Part shown: positions 10,009 through 19,879 of the stretch, one piece after another | Layout: every line of letters begins with the position of its first letter | How positions within the stretch are numbered: the stretch's first letter is position 1 | NCBI RefSeq assembly: GCF_950295315.1 | Contig: NC_080164.1 | Coordinates: 106,973,587-107,037,586, forward strand | Source of the DNA: Erinaceus europaeus | Taxonomy: Eukaryota; Chordata; Mammalia; Eulipotyphla; Erinaceidae | DNA length: 64,000 nt | Direction of reading: 5' to 3' | Translations under genes and position numbers: made by a program | Notes under the pieces: generated by a model | Database searches by the model: none | The model's input: the letters and a program-made list of their open reading frames with translations, nothing else | What the model was told of the DNA's origin: nothing

Positions 10009-10514
10009 ACAAGCAAATAACTGAAAAATCTCCTTTCTCTCTATATTCTCGGTTTCTGATAAGTACTGTGAAGAAGCATGTTCCTAACTAAAAGAATGAA
10101 TGATTTGGTTGTGGGCATGGATGGCTAGGAAAAAAAAAAAAAAAAGAGGAACTCCGGATCTAAATCATGGCATACTTCTTTAAGGAGATCTTACTTGATC
10201 CCTAGAGAACACAAAGAACCTATTGAGCAGGAACAAAGGCACATTTTCAGCAGAGTGCAGCAGTGCAAAAGCCCTGAGGCAGAAGGTCCAATACTTTGGT
10301 TGGGTCTGAAAGTGGTTTGTGCTTCTGGAGGACAGTGTGTGGGGGGGAAGATGAGGACAGGCTTTTCACATCTAACCCAATGCAGGACATTCAGCATTGA
10401 AATGCCATGACTCACTTGAAAATATTGCAGGACAAAAAATGTCTCACATTTCTTTCTTAAATTACCTATAAACTAACTGGGTCCTTGGCTGGCATATGCT
10501 GTGCCTTGCTCCAT
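10009..10514. other. single-copy DNA with a short poly(A)
   Basis: A 16-base A run at 10130-10145; otherwise no repeat. Overlapping opposite frames at 10191-10415 are not supported. Confidence 0.4.
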
Positions 10515-10556
10515 CCTTCTCCTCCTCCTCTCCCCTCCTCCTCCTCCTTTCTTTCT
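10515..10556 (+). repeat. (CTC)n pyrimidine tract
   Basis: CTC/CTCC units running into TTTCTTTC; it joins the tail side of the next E copy. Confidence 0.8.
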
Positions 10557-10678
10557 TTACTTTTCCCAGAGCACTGCTCAGCTCTGGCCTGTGGTGATGT
10601 GGGGGGAATTGAACCTGGGACTGTGGAGCCTCAGGCATGAGAGTCTCCTTACATAACCACTATGTAATACCCCACCCT
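10557..10678 (-). mobile_element. SINE family E
   Basis: CAGAGCACTGCTCAGCTCTGG, GGAATTGAACCTGGGACTGTGG, GCCTCAGGCATGAGAGTCTCC, ACATAACCACTATGTAATACC. Confidence 0.88.
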
Positions 10679-11021
10679 GCTTTTTCTGCTGAGTTGACAG
10701 CAAACTTTTCCAGAGTCTCTAAGGAAGGCTCTACTTAAGTGGATTTGTATTTAATCTTGCCTCCATTGACATTTTTGGAAAATGGGTTTTGTTGCCTGAG
10801 AATTCCTATGTCATGTATTTTGCCCTTTTTATTAGTTGCATCTTATTTGGGGGATGTAACTTCATAAGTGATATAATTTTCCTCATATCTGTGCTGACTT
10901 TGTCTAAACTATTAGAAAAAAATCTCTATAAATAACATCTTTGAAGCCAAGTGACCTCATTTTGGAAGATTTCAGTGGAGAAAAACAGAATTTCAGGTCT
11001 GTTTTCTTTGTGCTATTCAAG

Positions 11022-11067
11022 GAGTTCATAGCATGAAGTACTGTGAGTTCATAGCATGAAGTACTGT
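11022..11067 (+). repeat. perfect 23-bp tandem duplication
   Basis: GAGTTCATAGCATGAAGTAC plus TGT occurs at 11022-11044 and again at 11045-11067 with no mismatch. Confidence 0.97.
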
Positions 11068-11415
11068 TTTCAGTTGCCTCTCAAATAATAAACAATATTT
11101 TCCCCTGTGACTCATATCTAATTAGCTCTAAGCTCCATTTATATCTGAAAGCTGTACAGCAATCTTATCCCCACCTAGAATTCACTGTTGGCAGAAAAAG
11201 GACACACAGCACAATTATTTGGCTACCAATTAAATCACAAAATCCATCCCAATGAGAAAGTCCAGGCTAAACTTTATCTCATTAAGATAAAGACCAGAAG
11301 CCTGTTTACTTAGACTTGAACATCAGCAGCCCATTGTGTTCTAGCAATATGTAATTTGCCAAAGGAAGAAGATTGAGCAAAACAGATTTGTAGTTTAGAT
11401 GTTGCTCTGCGTACC

Positions 11416-11439
11416 AAAAAAAAAAAAAAAAAAAAAAAA
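11416..11439 (+). repeat. poly(A) run
   Basis: 24 A residues without a recognisable retroelement upstream. Confidence 0.9.
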
Positions 11440-11630
11440 TTAACATGCAAGATCTCGTTTCCAGATGGGCAGGTTGAGCAAATGAACAGTGGTGTGGAAT
11501 TGAGTTTGGACAATCAATAAGGAAGAAACGTTTTTCTGTAGTTGTAGAACTTTCCTCACTTCCTAGTGCTTAGCTGACAGGAAACTGTGGTTGAATGAAT
11601 ATATAAGTCATTGAAAGAAGTCAAGCTTGG

Positions 11631-11857
11631 GGGGGCAGGCAGTGGCGCACCTGGTTAAGTACACAGTTACAGTGCACAAGGACCCCGGGTATAAGTCCCT
11701 GGTGCTTGCCTGCAGGAAGAAAGCTTCACAAGTGGTGAAGTAGGGTTGCAGGTGTCTCTCTGTTCCTCTTCCTCTCTATCTCCTCTTCCCCCTCTCAATT
11801 TCTCTGTCTATCCAAACAAAACAAAACAAAACAAAAAAACAAATGAACAAAAATGCC
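11631..11857 (+). mobile_element. SINE family A
   Basis: GGGGCAGGCAGTGGCGCACC head, degenerate box B GGGTATAAGTCCC, GTGAAGTAGGGTTGCAGG body, and a tail of AAAAC repeats. Flanking AAGAAGTCAAGCTTGG (11615-11630) and AAGAAATCAGGTTTGG (11858-11873) match at 13 of 16 bases. Confidence 0.9.
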
Positions 11858-11980
11858 AAGAAATCAGGTTTGGTAGTTGCAGCTACTATTCTCCCTAATC
11901 TGGAAGATCTATGGCAGAGTCTTACTTGCAGAGTTAGGCAGGACTGGTGGGAATGATGGTTTGCAGGTGGTATCTTTTTA

Positions 11981-12184
11981 AAAAATATATTTTTATTTAT
12001 TTATTATTGGAAAGAGACAGAAATTGAGAGGAGTGGGGAAGAAGATAGAGAAGGAAAGAGACAGACACCTGAAGCCCTGCTTCACCACTTGTGAACTTTT
12101 CCCCCTGCAGGTGGGGACCAGGAGCTTCAACCTGGTTCCTTGTGCACTGTATGTAATGTGTGTGCTTAACTAGGTACACTCATG
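11981..12184 (-). mobile_element. SINE family A
   Basis: TTATTGGAAAGAGACAG, CTGCAGGTGGGGACCAGG, CTTAACTAGGTACAC. Duplications GGTGGTATCTTTTTA (11966-11980) and GGTGGCATCTTTGTA (12185-12199). Confidence 0.9.
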
Positions 12185-12199
12185 GGTGGCATCTTTGTA

Positions 12200-12816
12200 T
12201 GGTGGTGAGTAGCTTGGCTCATTGTCCCTTCTCATATGACTCTATACAGAGCCCCACAGCCATCTAGATGACCCAGGTGAATCGTTCTGATCATAAGCAT
12301 AAAATGCTTTGTTTTAATTTATTTCTCTCTAGTGACATGAATGTTCTTCCTTTTCTTTGACAGTAGAGATTGTATCTCATAGGGTACAATAATAATAATG
12401 TCTACCTTTGCCTTGTTCTTACTGGGTAATTGTGTCCCAAGGGTACAATGGAGATGCCAATTTTATCAACAGATGTAGATCTGGACACACTGAATTATGA
12501 AGACAGAGCAGAATGCAGGCAATTCATAATACCCCCTGCTGTAAAATATAGATGAGGGTTTTGAAGAAATGCTTTTGATGCCTGTCTCCTGGTTCTCCTC
12601 TCGCTTCTTTGCACAACTCATTTCACTCTGCTTTATTCCCTGAAGGCTGTGTTTAAAGGTTGGAAAGACAGTGGAAACACATGTGGTTTCTTCTGTGCAT
12701 GGGCATTTAGCTAAAGAACTGATTGGAGGGATCTGTAGGCCACTCTGTGTGTACTCATAATCTCAGCATTGTAGAGCAGAAATAAATCACCCTGCTGAAT
12801 TCTTGGAGATCACACA
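12200..12816. other. single-copy DNA, no gene seen
   Basis: No repeat or coding signature recognised. Confidence 0.45.
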
Positions 12817-13275
12817 GAAGCCAGGTGGTGGCATACCAGTAGAGCACAAATTACCAGGCTCATAAGTTCACGTCTCTGGTCCCCACCTGCACAGGAAAAG
12901 CTTTAAGAGTGGTCTCCATAGGGAGTTGGGCGGTAGTGCATCGGGTTAAGTGCATGTGGCGTGAAGCGCAAGGACCGGTGGAAGGATCCTGGTTCAATCC
13001 CCTGGCTCCCCACCTGCAGGGGAGTCGCTCCACAGGCAGTGAAGCAGGTCTGCAGGTGTCTATCTTTCTCTCCCCCTCTCTGTCTTCCCCTCCTTTCTCC
13101 ATTTCTCTCTGTCCTAACAATGATGACATTAGTAACAACAACAATAACCACCACAACAATAAAAAAACAATAAGGGCAACAAAAGGGAAAATAAATAAAT
13201 AAAAATTTAAAAAAAAAGTGTAATCTCTCAGTGCTGCCCCTCTCTGTCTTCCTCTTCTTTCATCTCTGTCTGCCT
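12817..13275 (+). mobile_element. SINE family A, split by a family B insertion
   Basis: GAAGCCAGGTGGTGGCATACC to AAAGCTTTAAGAGTGG (12817-12912), then after the B element CTCTCAGTGCTGCCCCTCTC.. to TCTGTCTGCC (about 13222-13275). The order shows A predates B here. Confidence 0.78.
12921..13217 (+). mobile_element. SINE family B, full length
   Basis: GGGAGTTGGGCGGTAGTGCATCG head, GCGTGAAGCGCAAGGACCGG, box B GGTTCAATCCCC, TTTCTCTCCCCCTCTC body, CAATAAGGGCAACAAAAGGG tail with an A-rich end. Confidence 0.94.
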
Positions 13276-13433
13276 GGATGGCTCATGAAGGTCAACCAGT
13301 TGGCTCTGGAAAGTTCAACCTGGGATCTCTGGTGAAGTGTTCATGAAGGATTTTATAGATTACTGTGCTTGGATTTTTCCCTCTGGGTTCTGTTTGCAGG
13401 GACTTGGTAATGATTGCAAATCATCATCATCAT

Positions 13434-13560
13434 CAAGGGGACCTGAGAGATTGCAAAGCAGTAGTGGAACAAACTCTCATACCTGAGGCTCCAGATAGGT
13501 CCAATTCAGTCCTCACTCAGCACTCTGTTCTCCCTCTTTCAGGAGAATAAATCAATAAAT
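13434..13560 (+). mobile_element. SINE family E, degenerate
   Basis: GATTGCAAAGCAGTAGTGG, ACTCTCATACCTGAGGCTCC and GTCCAATTCAGTCC resemble the plus-strand E head and box B; ends with AATAAATCAATAAA. A short (ATC)n run sits just before it at 13420-13435. Confidence 0.55.
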
Positions 13561-13583
13561 GATCTAAAAACTAACATTTCAGC

Positions 13584-13750
13584 TGTCCAGGATGTGGTAC
13601 AGTGGATACAGTGTTGGACTCCCAAGCTTAAGGTCCCAATTCGATTTCAGAGCATCAACCAGTGATGCTCTGGTTCTCTCTCACACTCTGTCTCCTTCCC
13701 TCTGACACTTTCATAAATAAATAAATAAATAAATAAATAAACAAACATTA
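13584..13750 (+). mobile_element. SINE family D with (AATA)n tail
   Basis: GGTACAGTGGATACAGTGTTGGACTCCCAAGC head, CTCTGGTTCTCTCTC body, and an (AATA)n run at about 13712-13741. Confidence 0.85.
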
Positions 13751-13788
13751 ATCATAAAATAAAGAATATTGTGTATATGTATATATTA

Positions 13789-14065
13789 TGTATTTATTTA
13801 GCCTCCAGAGTTATCGCTGGGCTCGGTGCCTGCACTTAGAATCCACTGCTCCCAACAGCCATTTTTTCCCTCCAATTTTATTTGATAGAACAGGGAGAAA
13901 TTAAGATAATAGCGGTGATAGAGAGGGAGAGAGAAAGAAAGACACATGCAGACCTGCTTTGCTGCTTGGGAAATCTCCCCCCTGCAGGTGGGGAGCAGGG
14001 GCTTAAAACCAAATCCTTGTGCTTATACTATGTGCACTTAACTGGGTGCGTCACTGCCTGGCCCC
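13789..14065 (-). mobile_element. SINE family C, full length
   Basis: GCCTCCAGAGTTATCGCTGG tail, TTTATTTGATAGAACAGGG linker, CCCTGCAGGTGGGGAGC, ending GTCACTGCCTGGCCCC. Inserted in AT-rich DNA, so the duplication cannot be told from background. Confidence 0.9.
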
Positions 14066-14130
14066 ATATATATATATGGAGAGACAGAGACAGAAAGGGA
14101 GGGGAGAGAGAGAGAGAGAGAGAGATAGAA
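14066..14130 (+). repeat. (AT)n and (GA)n microsatellite
   Basis: A short AT run followed by GA-rich sequence, uninterrupted (GA) from about 14104 to 14126. Confidence 0.85.
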
Positions 14131-14740
14131 ACATTGTGAGGTATTTTCCTATGCAAAAATGTGTCATTACTTTTCCGGCAACACATAGTAAATCAAGTAT
14201 TATTAGACTTTGGTACAATGGAAAAGTAGTGGTAAGATCAAGATCGGTACAACCAAAAGGGTCGTTGTGTTCCTAAAATAAATCAGGAAGCACAAGGCTA
14301 AAAGGCAAATGCTGTTGGCTCCAAGTCTCTAGTCTGGAAGATTCCAGGCCATGTGAACACCAGTGTGCAAGGCTCAACCTTTCATCTCACTCCAGGGCAG
14401 AGAAGAGGGCTAGAGGCACCCACAGGTGGGAGACAGAGGCCAGGCCACACAATGAGTCTTTACCTTTGTGGTGAATTCTCTTTGACCTCCTCGAGTGAGG
14501 ATGGAGAGATTTTTTTGATGCAGCCCATCTTGCTCTGGACCCTTGTGAGCCCTACCTTGTTATTTTTTAATGAAACCATTTTCTCAGCCTATTGTTTTAA
14601 GTGTTAGCAATAGCTGAAAATGAGGTCATTTCTTTCTCAGGTTTTTACTCCTTTTTTTTTTTACTTCTTTTTTCACTCACTCTTTTGGTGCTGGCTGGGC
14701 TGTAGTATATCTTCCAAGTAGTGTTTGGGTACAGAGTGTA
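14131..14740. other. single-copy DNA, no gene seen
   Basis: No repeat recognised; an 84-codon plus frame at 14353-14607 lacks any known domain. Confidence 0.4.
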
Positions 14741-14980
14741 CTTTTCTTTTTTGTTTTGTCTTTTCTTTTCTTTTCTTTTCTTTCCTTCTCTTCTCTTCTC
14801 TTTCTTTTCTTTTCTTTCCTTTTCTTTTCTCTACTTTTCTCTTTTCTTTCTTTCTTCCTTTCAGATTTTATTTACTTATTAATGAGAAAGATAGGAAGAG
14901 AAAGAGAAAGAACCAGACATCACTCTGGACCTAATGCTTGAGAGTCCAGTGCTTTCACTGAGCCACCTTCTAGACCATGT
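14741..14980 (-). mobile_element. SINE family D with expanded (TTTTC)n tail
   Basis: A 120-base pyrimidine run (14741-14863) lies exactly where the 3' tail of a minus-strand D belongs, followed by TTTACTTATTAATGAGAAAG, GAACCAGACATCACTCTGG, TGAGAGTCCAGTGC and CTGAGCCACCTTC. About 25 bases of the box B region are deleted. Confidence 0.85.
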
Positions 14981-15138
14981 TCAGAGTTTTCCTTCTAGCA
15001 AACTGCAGGGGAACCCAAGATGAGGATTAAAGTATCTGCCTATGATGTTAGAGGGGGCAAGGACACACAAAGCACATACCTTTCCAGCATTAGGATCATG
15101 TATGCTGGTCACCTCCTGAAGTGTGTCAAGCAGGCTTT

Positions 15139-15420
15139 GGGGATTGGGTGGTGGTTCACTGGGCTAAGTGCACATAGCATTAAGTGCAAGGATCCACTCT
15201 AGGATCCCAATTCAAGAGTCCAGCTCCCCACCTGCAGAGGGGTCACTTCACAGGCAGTGGACTAGGTCTACAGATGTCTTTCTCTCCCCCTCTCTATCTT
15301 CCCCACCCCCTCTCAATTTCTCTCTGTCTTATCCAATAAAATAGAAAAAAAAATGGCCACAGGAGCGGTGGATTCATAGTGCTGGCACCAAGCCGCAGCA
15401 GTAATTCTGGAGGGGAGGGG
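15139..15420 (+). mobile_element. SINE family C
   Basis: GGATTGGGTGGTGGTTCACTGGG head, CAATTCAAGAGTCCAGCTCC, ATGGCCACAGGAGCGGTGG and ATTCATAGTGCTGGCACC tail. Confidence 0.92.
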
Positions 15421-15486
15421 AGGAGGCCTTGTGGGCATTGCTTTTGGTGAAACTTTTGAGTGATCTTTCTTTCGTTTTTAAAATTT

Positions 15487-15770
15487 ATATATATATATTT
15501 TTATTTTTCCCTTTTGTTGCCCTTGTTTATCATCATTGTTGTTATTATTGTTGTTGTTACTGATGTCGTTGTTGGATAGGACAGAGAGAAATTGAGAGAG
15601 GAGGGGAAGACAGAGGGGGAGAGAAAGATAGACACTTGCAGACCTGCTTTCACCGCCTGTGAAATGAATCCCCTGCAGGTGGGGAGCCAGGGGCTCGAAC
15701 CAGGATCCTTATGCTGGTCCTTGTGCTTTGCACCATGTTCGCTTAACCCACTGTGCCACTGCCTGGCTCC
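15487..15770 (-). mobile_element. SINE family B, full length
   Basis: CCCTTTTGTTGCCCTTGTTT tail, GTTGGATAGGACAGAGAG, CCCTGCAGGTGGGGAGCC, GCTTAACCCACTGTGCC. Target repeats TTTCTTTCGTTTTTAAAATT (15466-15485) and TTTCTTTCTTTTAAAATTTT (from 15771) flank it. Confidence 0.94.
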
Positions 15771-15794
15771 TTTCTTTCTTTTAAAATTTTTATT

Positions 15795-16008
15795 TGTTTA
15801 TTATTTCATTGGGGGGGAGGTAGGGAATCTGTGCCTGCAGTTTCACTGCTCCCTGGCCAGCTCTCTCATCTCTGCATTTCAGATAAAGAGAGGGAGAGAT
15901 GACTGCACAGAAACCTCCCGTGGTGCCATGGATTGCCCATGTGGTGCTGGGGATGAAACCCTGGCTATGCATATGACAGGCACATGCCCTATACAGTGAG
16001 CTCACCTT
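15795..16008 (-). mobile_element. SINE family H
   Basis: GTGCCTGCAGTTTCACTGCTCCC, a GATAAAGAGAGGGAGAGA stretch, GCTGGGGATGAAACCCTGGC and GTGAGCTCACC. It resembles a C tail joined to a different head, and is old. Confidence 0.6.
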
Positions 16009-16048
16009 TCTCATCTATAACATTCTATAGTGCCTTGTAAGGTAAATG

Positions 16049-16082
<34 letters not shown>
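16049..16082 (+). repeat. (CT)n microsatellite
   Basis: Sixteen uninterrupted CT units. Confidence 0.96.
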
Positions 16083-16083
<1 letters not shown>

Positions 16084-17572
16084 TTACAAATTTTTGCCTC
16101 TTGAAAAATTCAAGTTACTAACAGTCAATCAACACGTTATGTTTGATCCTTTGAGCCCTTAATAATGAGGGCTCTTCATGGAGGAAGTGAGTAGGTGCAC
16201 TTCAGTCAGCAGGCATGACTCTGAGATTCCTTCTGAGTCTTGGAACCCCTCCATCTGTCCTCATCCACCTTGCATTTTACCATGAAGTTACACATGGCAG
16301 AAGCACAGAACACTAAATCTAAGCACTGATGGCCAGTGTTCCCCCAGGCTAGGTCACCCTTCTGTTTCTTTTCTCTTTTGTTCCCAGGTTAAAGGCCGCA
16401 TCTGTGGACACCTAATACCCCACATGCTGATTTGCAGGAATGTCCCTAGGGGAGATGTGAGATGCCTATCTCTTTTTGAGAGTCTCCTGGGAGGTTCTTC
16501 CTTTTTAGACAGTCACAGTTCAATCAATGTGACCTTCGTCCTTTCAACCCCTCCTCTATGTGGTGATCAGTCTACTAGACATCTAATGAACTCAAATCCT
16601 CTGATTTCTTGTCCTGTGGCACTTGATATCATGTGCTACAGTACAGTTGCTGGTGTAGAACAGTCTGTTGAATTAGGTCACATAGACTTTTTTGGAAATC
16701 ACTCTGCCAGCTGTTGAAATCATGCCAAAAATCTGTACAATTTAAAGGCTAATTAATGACTAGTCATTTTAGTTGGAGAGCTTTCTCTTAGCCTAGAAAT
16801 GTTATCCATTACATGATTTTCTACTATCTTACAGAAAATGTCAGAACTAACTGTACACTGCTCATTAAAGAAGCAGGTTGCTGAACACATAGGCAAATTT
16901 AGTTGAATATTGAGTGAATTTTAAACTAATTGCCAAGCTTTGTTTAGCTCTCCAAGTTAAATTTCTGTTTTTTTCTTGATTTATTTTCAAATGACATTAA
17001 GAAACTTAATAAGAATGTACTAATAAGAAATTTTCCAAAGTTTTCAAAGAGGATGTGACACTGCCCACTAGATTTTGATAGTCTCTATTTAACAACTATT
17101 CTCACAAGTTGTAAGAGCATACTGTGATATGCATGGCATTGGCAGTGAGAGAAGACAAAGTTTGTGCATGGCAACTTCTGAATCCCTGGCCCACCTTTCC
17201 TAATGATTTAATACATGGAAACCATTCTGCATAATTTCTGTGATTGTCAGAAAATGACAATCTGTATAACAGCCTGGGAGGATTTGCCACAGCCCCTAAT
17301 TTCCCAGAGTCTAAAACTGTGTCATATTGGAGAACACTTATCCCTCTTTGTCTCTCTGAATTCCCCTGGGCAAAGCAGTGAAGAGACATCACCAAATTAT
17401 TGAGAAGTAAGGAAGTAAATGTACTGTGAGGAGAGAAAATTACTCTACTTAGAGTGTATGTGGTTTTTAAAGATTCAAGAGAACAGTCCAGAGCCTCCCT
17501 GTGCTCAGTAGTTGAACTCAGGACCCCTTGTGAGCCAGGCACCATTCCTAACTTTCTTAGACTGTATCAGGG
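16083..17572. other. long repeat-free stretch, possible conserved noncoding DNA
   Basis: About 1.5 kb with no SINE, L1 or microsatellite, unusual in this window. The AT-rich core 16640-17060 has GGCTAATTAATGACTAG, AAACTAATTGCCAAG and similar homeodomain-like words. No open frame has exon-like features. A 147-codon minus frame (17102-17545) is not recognised. Regulatory function is inference only. Confidence 0.45.
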
Positions 17573-17819
17573 GTTTCTTTCTTTCTTTCTTTCTACCTTC
17601 CTTCCTTCCTTCCTTCCTTCCTTCCTTCCTTCCTTCCTTCCTTCCTCTCCCTTCATCCCTTCCTTTTTTCCTCTCTCCTACCCTCTCTTCCTTCACTCCC
17701 TCCCTCTCTCCCTTTCTCTCTTTTTCCCTTCCTTTCTCTTTTTCATTCCTTCCTTCCTTCCTCTCTCTTTCTCCCTCCTTCCTTCCCTCCATACCTCTTT
17801 CTCCCTCCCTCCCTCCTTC

Positions 17820-17871
<52 letters not shown>

Positions 17872-18182
17872 TCCTTTCTTTCTTTCCTTTCTTCCTTCCA
17901 TCCTTCATTCCATCCATCCTTCCTTCTTTCCTTCCTTCCTTCTTTTTTCTTCCTTCCTTCCTTCCTTCCTTCCTTCCTTCCTTCCTTCCTTCCTTTCTCC
18001 CTTCATCCCTTCCTTTTTTCCTCTCTCCTACCCTCCCTTCCTTCTTTCCTTCCTTCGCTCCCTCCCTCTCTCCCTTTCTCTCTTTCTCCCTTTCTCTTTT
18101 TCCTTCCTTCCTTCCTTCCTTCCTTCCTTCCTTCCTTCCTTCCTTCCTTCCTCTCTCTGTCTCCCTCTTTCCTTCCCTCCAT
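17573..18182 (+). repeat. 610-bp polypyrimidine satellite-like tract
   Basis: TTCC, TTTC and CTCCC units with almost no purines on the plus strand. It has higher-order structure: the segment beginning CTTCATCCCTTCC at 17651 recurs at 18001 (offset 350), and CCTTCCCTCCATAC recurs at 17781 and 18171. Long frames through it (up to 304 codons of F, L, P, S) are artefacts. Confidence 0.95.
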
Positions 18183-18536
18183 ACTTGAACCCAGGTCCTC
18201 ACTCATGGAGACATGTATGTTCTACCCCCAGGGGATTTCTACTTGGCTATACTTACCAGCCCTTTTAGCTGGAGATGACTTTGAAGATAAGGATAGCCCC
18301 TCTCTCCATTCAGGAAACAAGGGGACAAACTCAACAGTTTGTCCCTGTCCCTCAGGTCAGAACTCTGGACACACTGCATATGCCTCTTACTTACTTGATG
18401 TCTTTGGTTACTTACCCTCAGTGTGAAGTCCAAAAGCTAGAAGGCCACAAGGGTCTCTAAGAAATGGGAATTTTCTGAAAAATGTAAGATTCAAGAGTAG
18501 AGTGCTACCTATCTTCATTTAAAGGCTCCTCCTTTT

Positions 18537-18772
18537 GGGGCTGGGTGGTGGCGTACATGGTTGAGTGTACATGTTACAATGTGCAAGGATCCAGGTTTGA
18601 GCCCCTGGTCCCTACCTTCAGGGGGAAAGCTTTGTGAGTAGTGAAGCAGGGTTACAAGTGTCTCTCTGTCTCTCTCCCTCTCTATCTCCACCTACCCTCT
18701 CAATTTCTGGCTGTCTCTATCCAATAAATAAAGATAATAATAAGACTCTAAAAAAAAAAAAGAAAGAAAGAA
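18537..18772 (+). mobile_element. SINE family A, full length
   Basis: GGGGCTGGGTGGTGGCGTAC head, box B GGTTTGAGCCCC, CAATTTCTGGCTGTCTC, CCAATAAATAAAG and an A-rich end. AAAGGCTCCTCC before and AAAGACTCCCA after it may be the duplications. Confidence 0.92.
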
Positions 18773-18800
18773 TAAGAAAGACTCCCATTTTAAAACTCCA

Positions 18801-19140
18801 GAGGAGCAGTGCAGGAGGTGGCACAGTGGATAAAGACTTAGACTCTGGGGCTGGGCAGTGGTGGATCCATTATAATGTTACCATGCACTAAGACCCGGGT
18901 TCAAGCCCCAGATTCCCACATACAGGTAGAAAGCTTCATGAGCTGTGAGCAGGGTTGCAGATCTCTCTCTCTCTATCTTCTCTTTCAATTTCTCTGTCAC
19001 TAGCCAATAAGTAACAAATAAAATAATTTAAAAACTAAAGAATTCTTCAGCGTGAGGTCCCGGATTCTACTTGTGGCATCACATGTGCCAAAGTGACATT
19101 CTGGCATTCCACCCACCATTAATAAATACATAATAAATAC
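18801..19140 (+). mobile_element. SINE family D, split by a family A insertion
   Basis: GGTGGCACAGTGGATAAAG.CTTAGACTCT (to 18846) continues at about 19046 with AGCGTGAGGTCCCGG, GGCATCACATGTGCCAAAGTG and an AATAAATA tail. Confidence 0.8.
18847..19034 (+). mobile_element. SINE family A inside D
   Basis: GGGGCTGGGCAGTGGTGG head, box B GGGTTCAAGCCCC, AAGCTTCATGAGCTGTGAGC, AGCCAATAAGTAACAAATAAA end. The AAAG..TCT context of D is repeated on both sides. Confidence 0.88.
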
Positions 19141-19539
19141 ATTAATAAAGACATTTATATATATAATAAATAGTACCACCTCAGGAGAACATACTCTTTC
19201 TGAACTTGCTACCAGTGTGTTTTGCCTAAGTTAGTATTAAGCTATTCACATGCCTAGATTCTGACTCTAACTTTAGTCCTCTGCCAGACAGTGAAGCCGC
19301 TTAGACACCTCATAGTCTTTGGATTTGCTTTTTGCTGAGTCAGTTTCTCTCTCTTAATAAAGAACAGATCTACTTAATAAAGAACAAGAAGGAGACTCTA
19401 CACTGCCCAGCAGTGGGAACATAGGTTATAGCTACATAATATGTTGTCATTTGCATAAGTTGTGAGGGGTTTTGTTGTTGTTTTTTTCCTTCTTCCCTTT
19501 TTATATTACCACCATGTTTATCATGTGGTCTTGATGCTT
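19141..19539. other. single-copy DNA, no gene seen
   Basis: CTTAATAAAGAACA occurs twice 20 bases apart near 19352 and 19372. Nothing else recognised. Confidence 0.4.
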
Positions 19540-19879
19540 CCTTGATGAATCCACTGCCATGGAGGTCACTCTTCCTCCTTTTTCTCCTTTTCTTATTTCT
19601 CTTTCTACTCACATACTCTCTCTCCTTGTTCCATTCATTCATTCATTCATTCTCTTTCTTCCTTTCTTTCCATCTTTCATTCCCCCCCCCCTCTCTCTTT
19701 CTTCCTTATTTGATTGGACAGAGAGAAGCAGAGATATCTGTAGCACTATTTCACCACTTGTGGTGCTTCCCCTCCTGTAGGTGAGGGCCAGGTGCTTGTG
19801 CCCAAGTCCTTGTGTGCTGTAACGTGTGCACTCAACTGGGTGTACCACTTCCCTACTCAACTGGGTGTACCACTTCCCT
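19540..19879 (-). mobile_element. SINE family C with internal pyrimidine expansion and head duplication
   Basis: GAATCCACTGCCATGGAGGTC is the C tail; the linker has expanded to C/T-rich sequence with (ATTC)4 near 19630 and a C9 run. Head follows from TTGATTGGACAGAGAG. The 5' end is duplicated: 25 bases starting ACTCAACTGGGTGTACC at 19830-19854 recur perfectly at 19855-19879. Confidence 0.82.

Larger units (their letters stand above)
10679..11614. other. repeat-poor single-copy DNA
   Basis: AT-rich and free of SINEs apart from a 23-bp duplication and a poly(A). The part from 11100 to 11370 has many AT-rich homeodomain-like words (CTAATTAGC, CCAATTAAATC, CATTAAG) and may be regulatory; this is inference. 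Confidence 0.45.

Noticed and set aside
17573..18182. CRISPR array or satellite centromere
   Set aside because: No regular spacer structure; units are microsatellite and the tract is single and short.
17454..18426. Open frames of 244 and 304 codons, plus strand
   Set aside because: They translate the polypyrimidine microsatellite into repeats of F, L, P and S; no start context or domain. The 169-codon minus frame is its R/K/E/G mirror.
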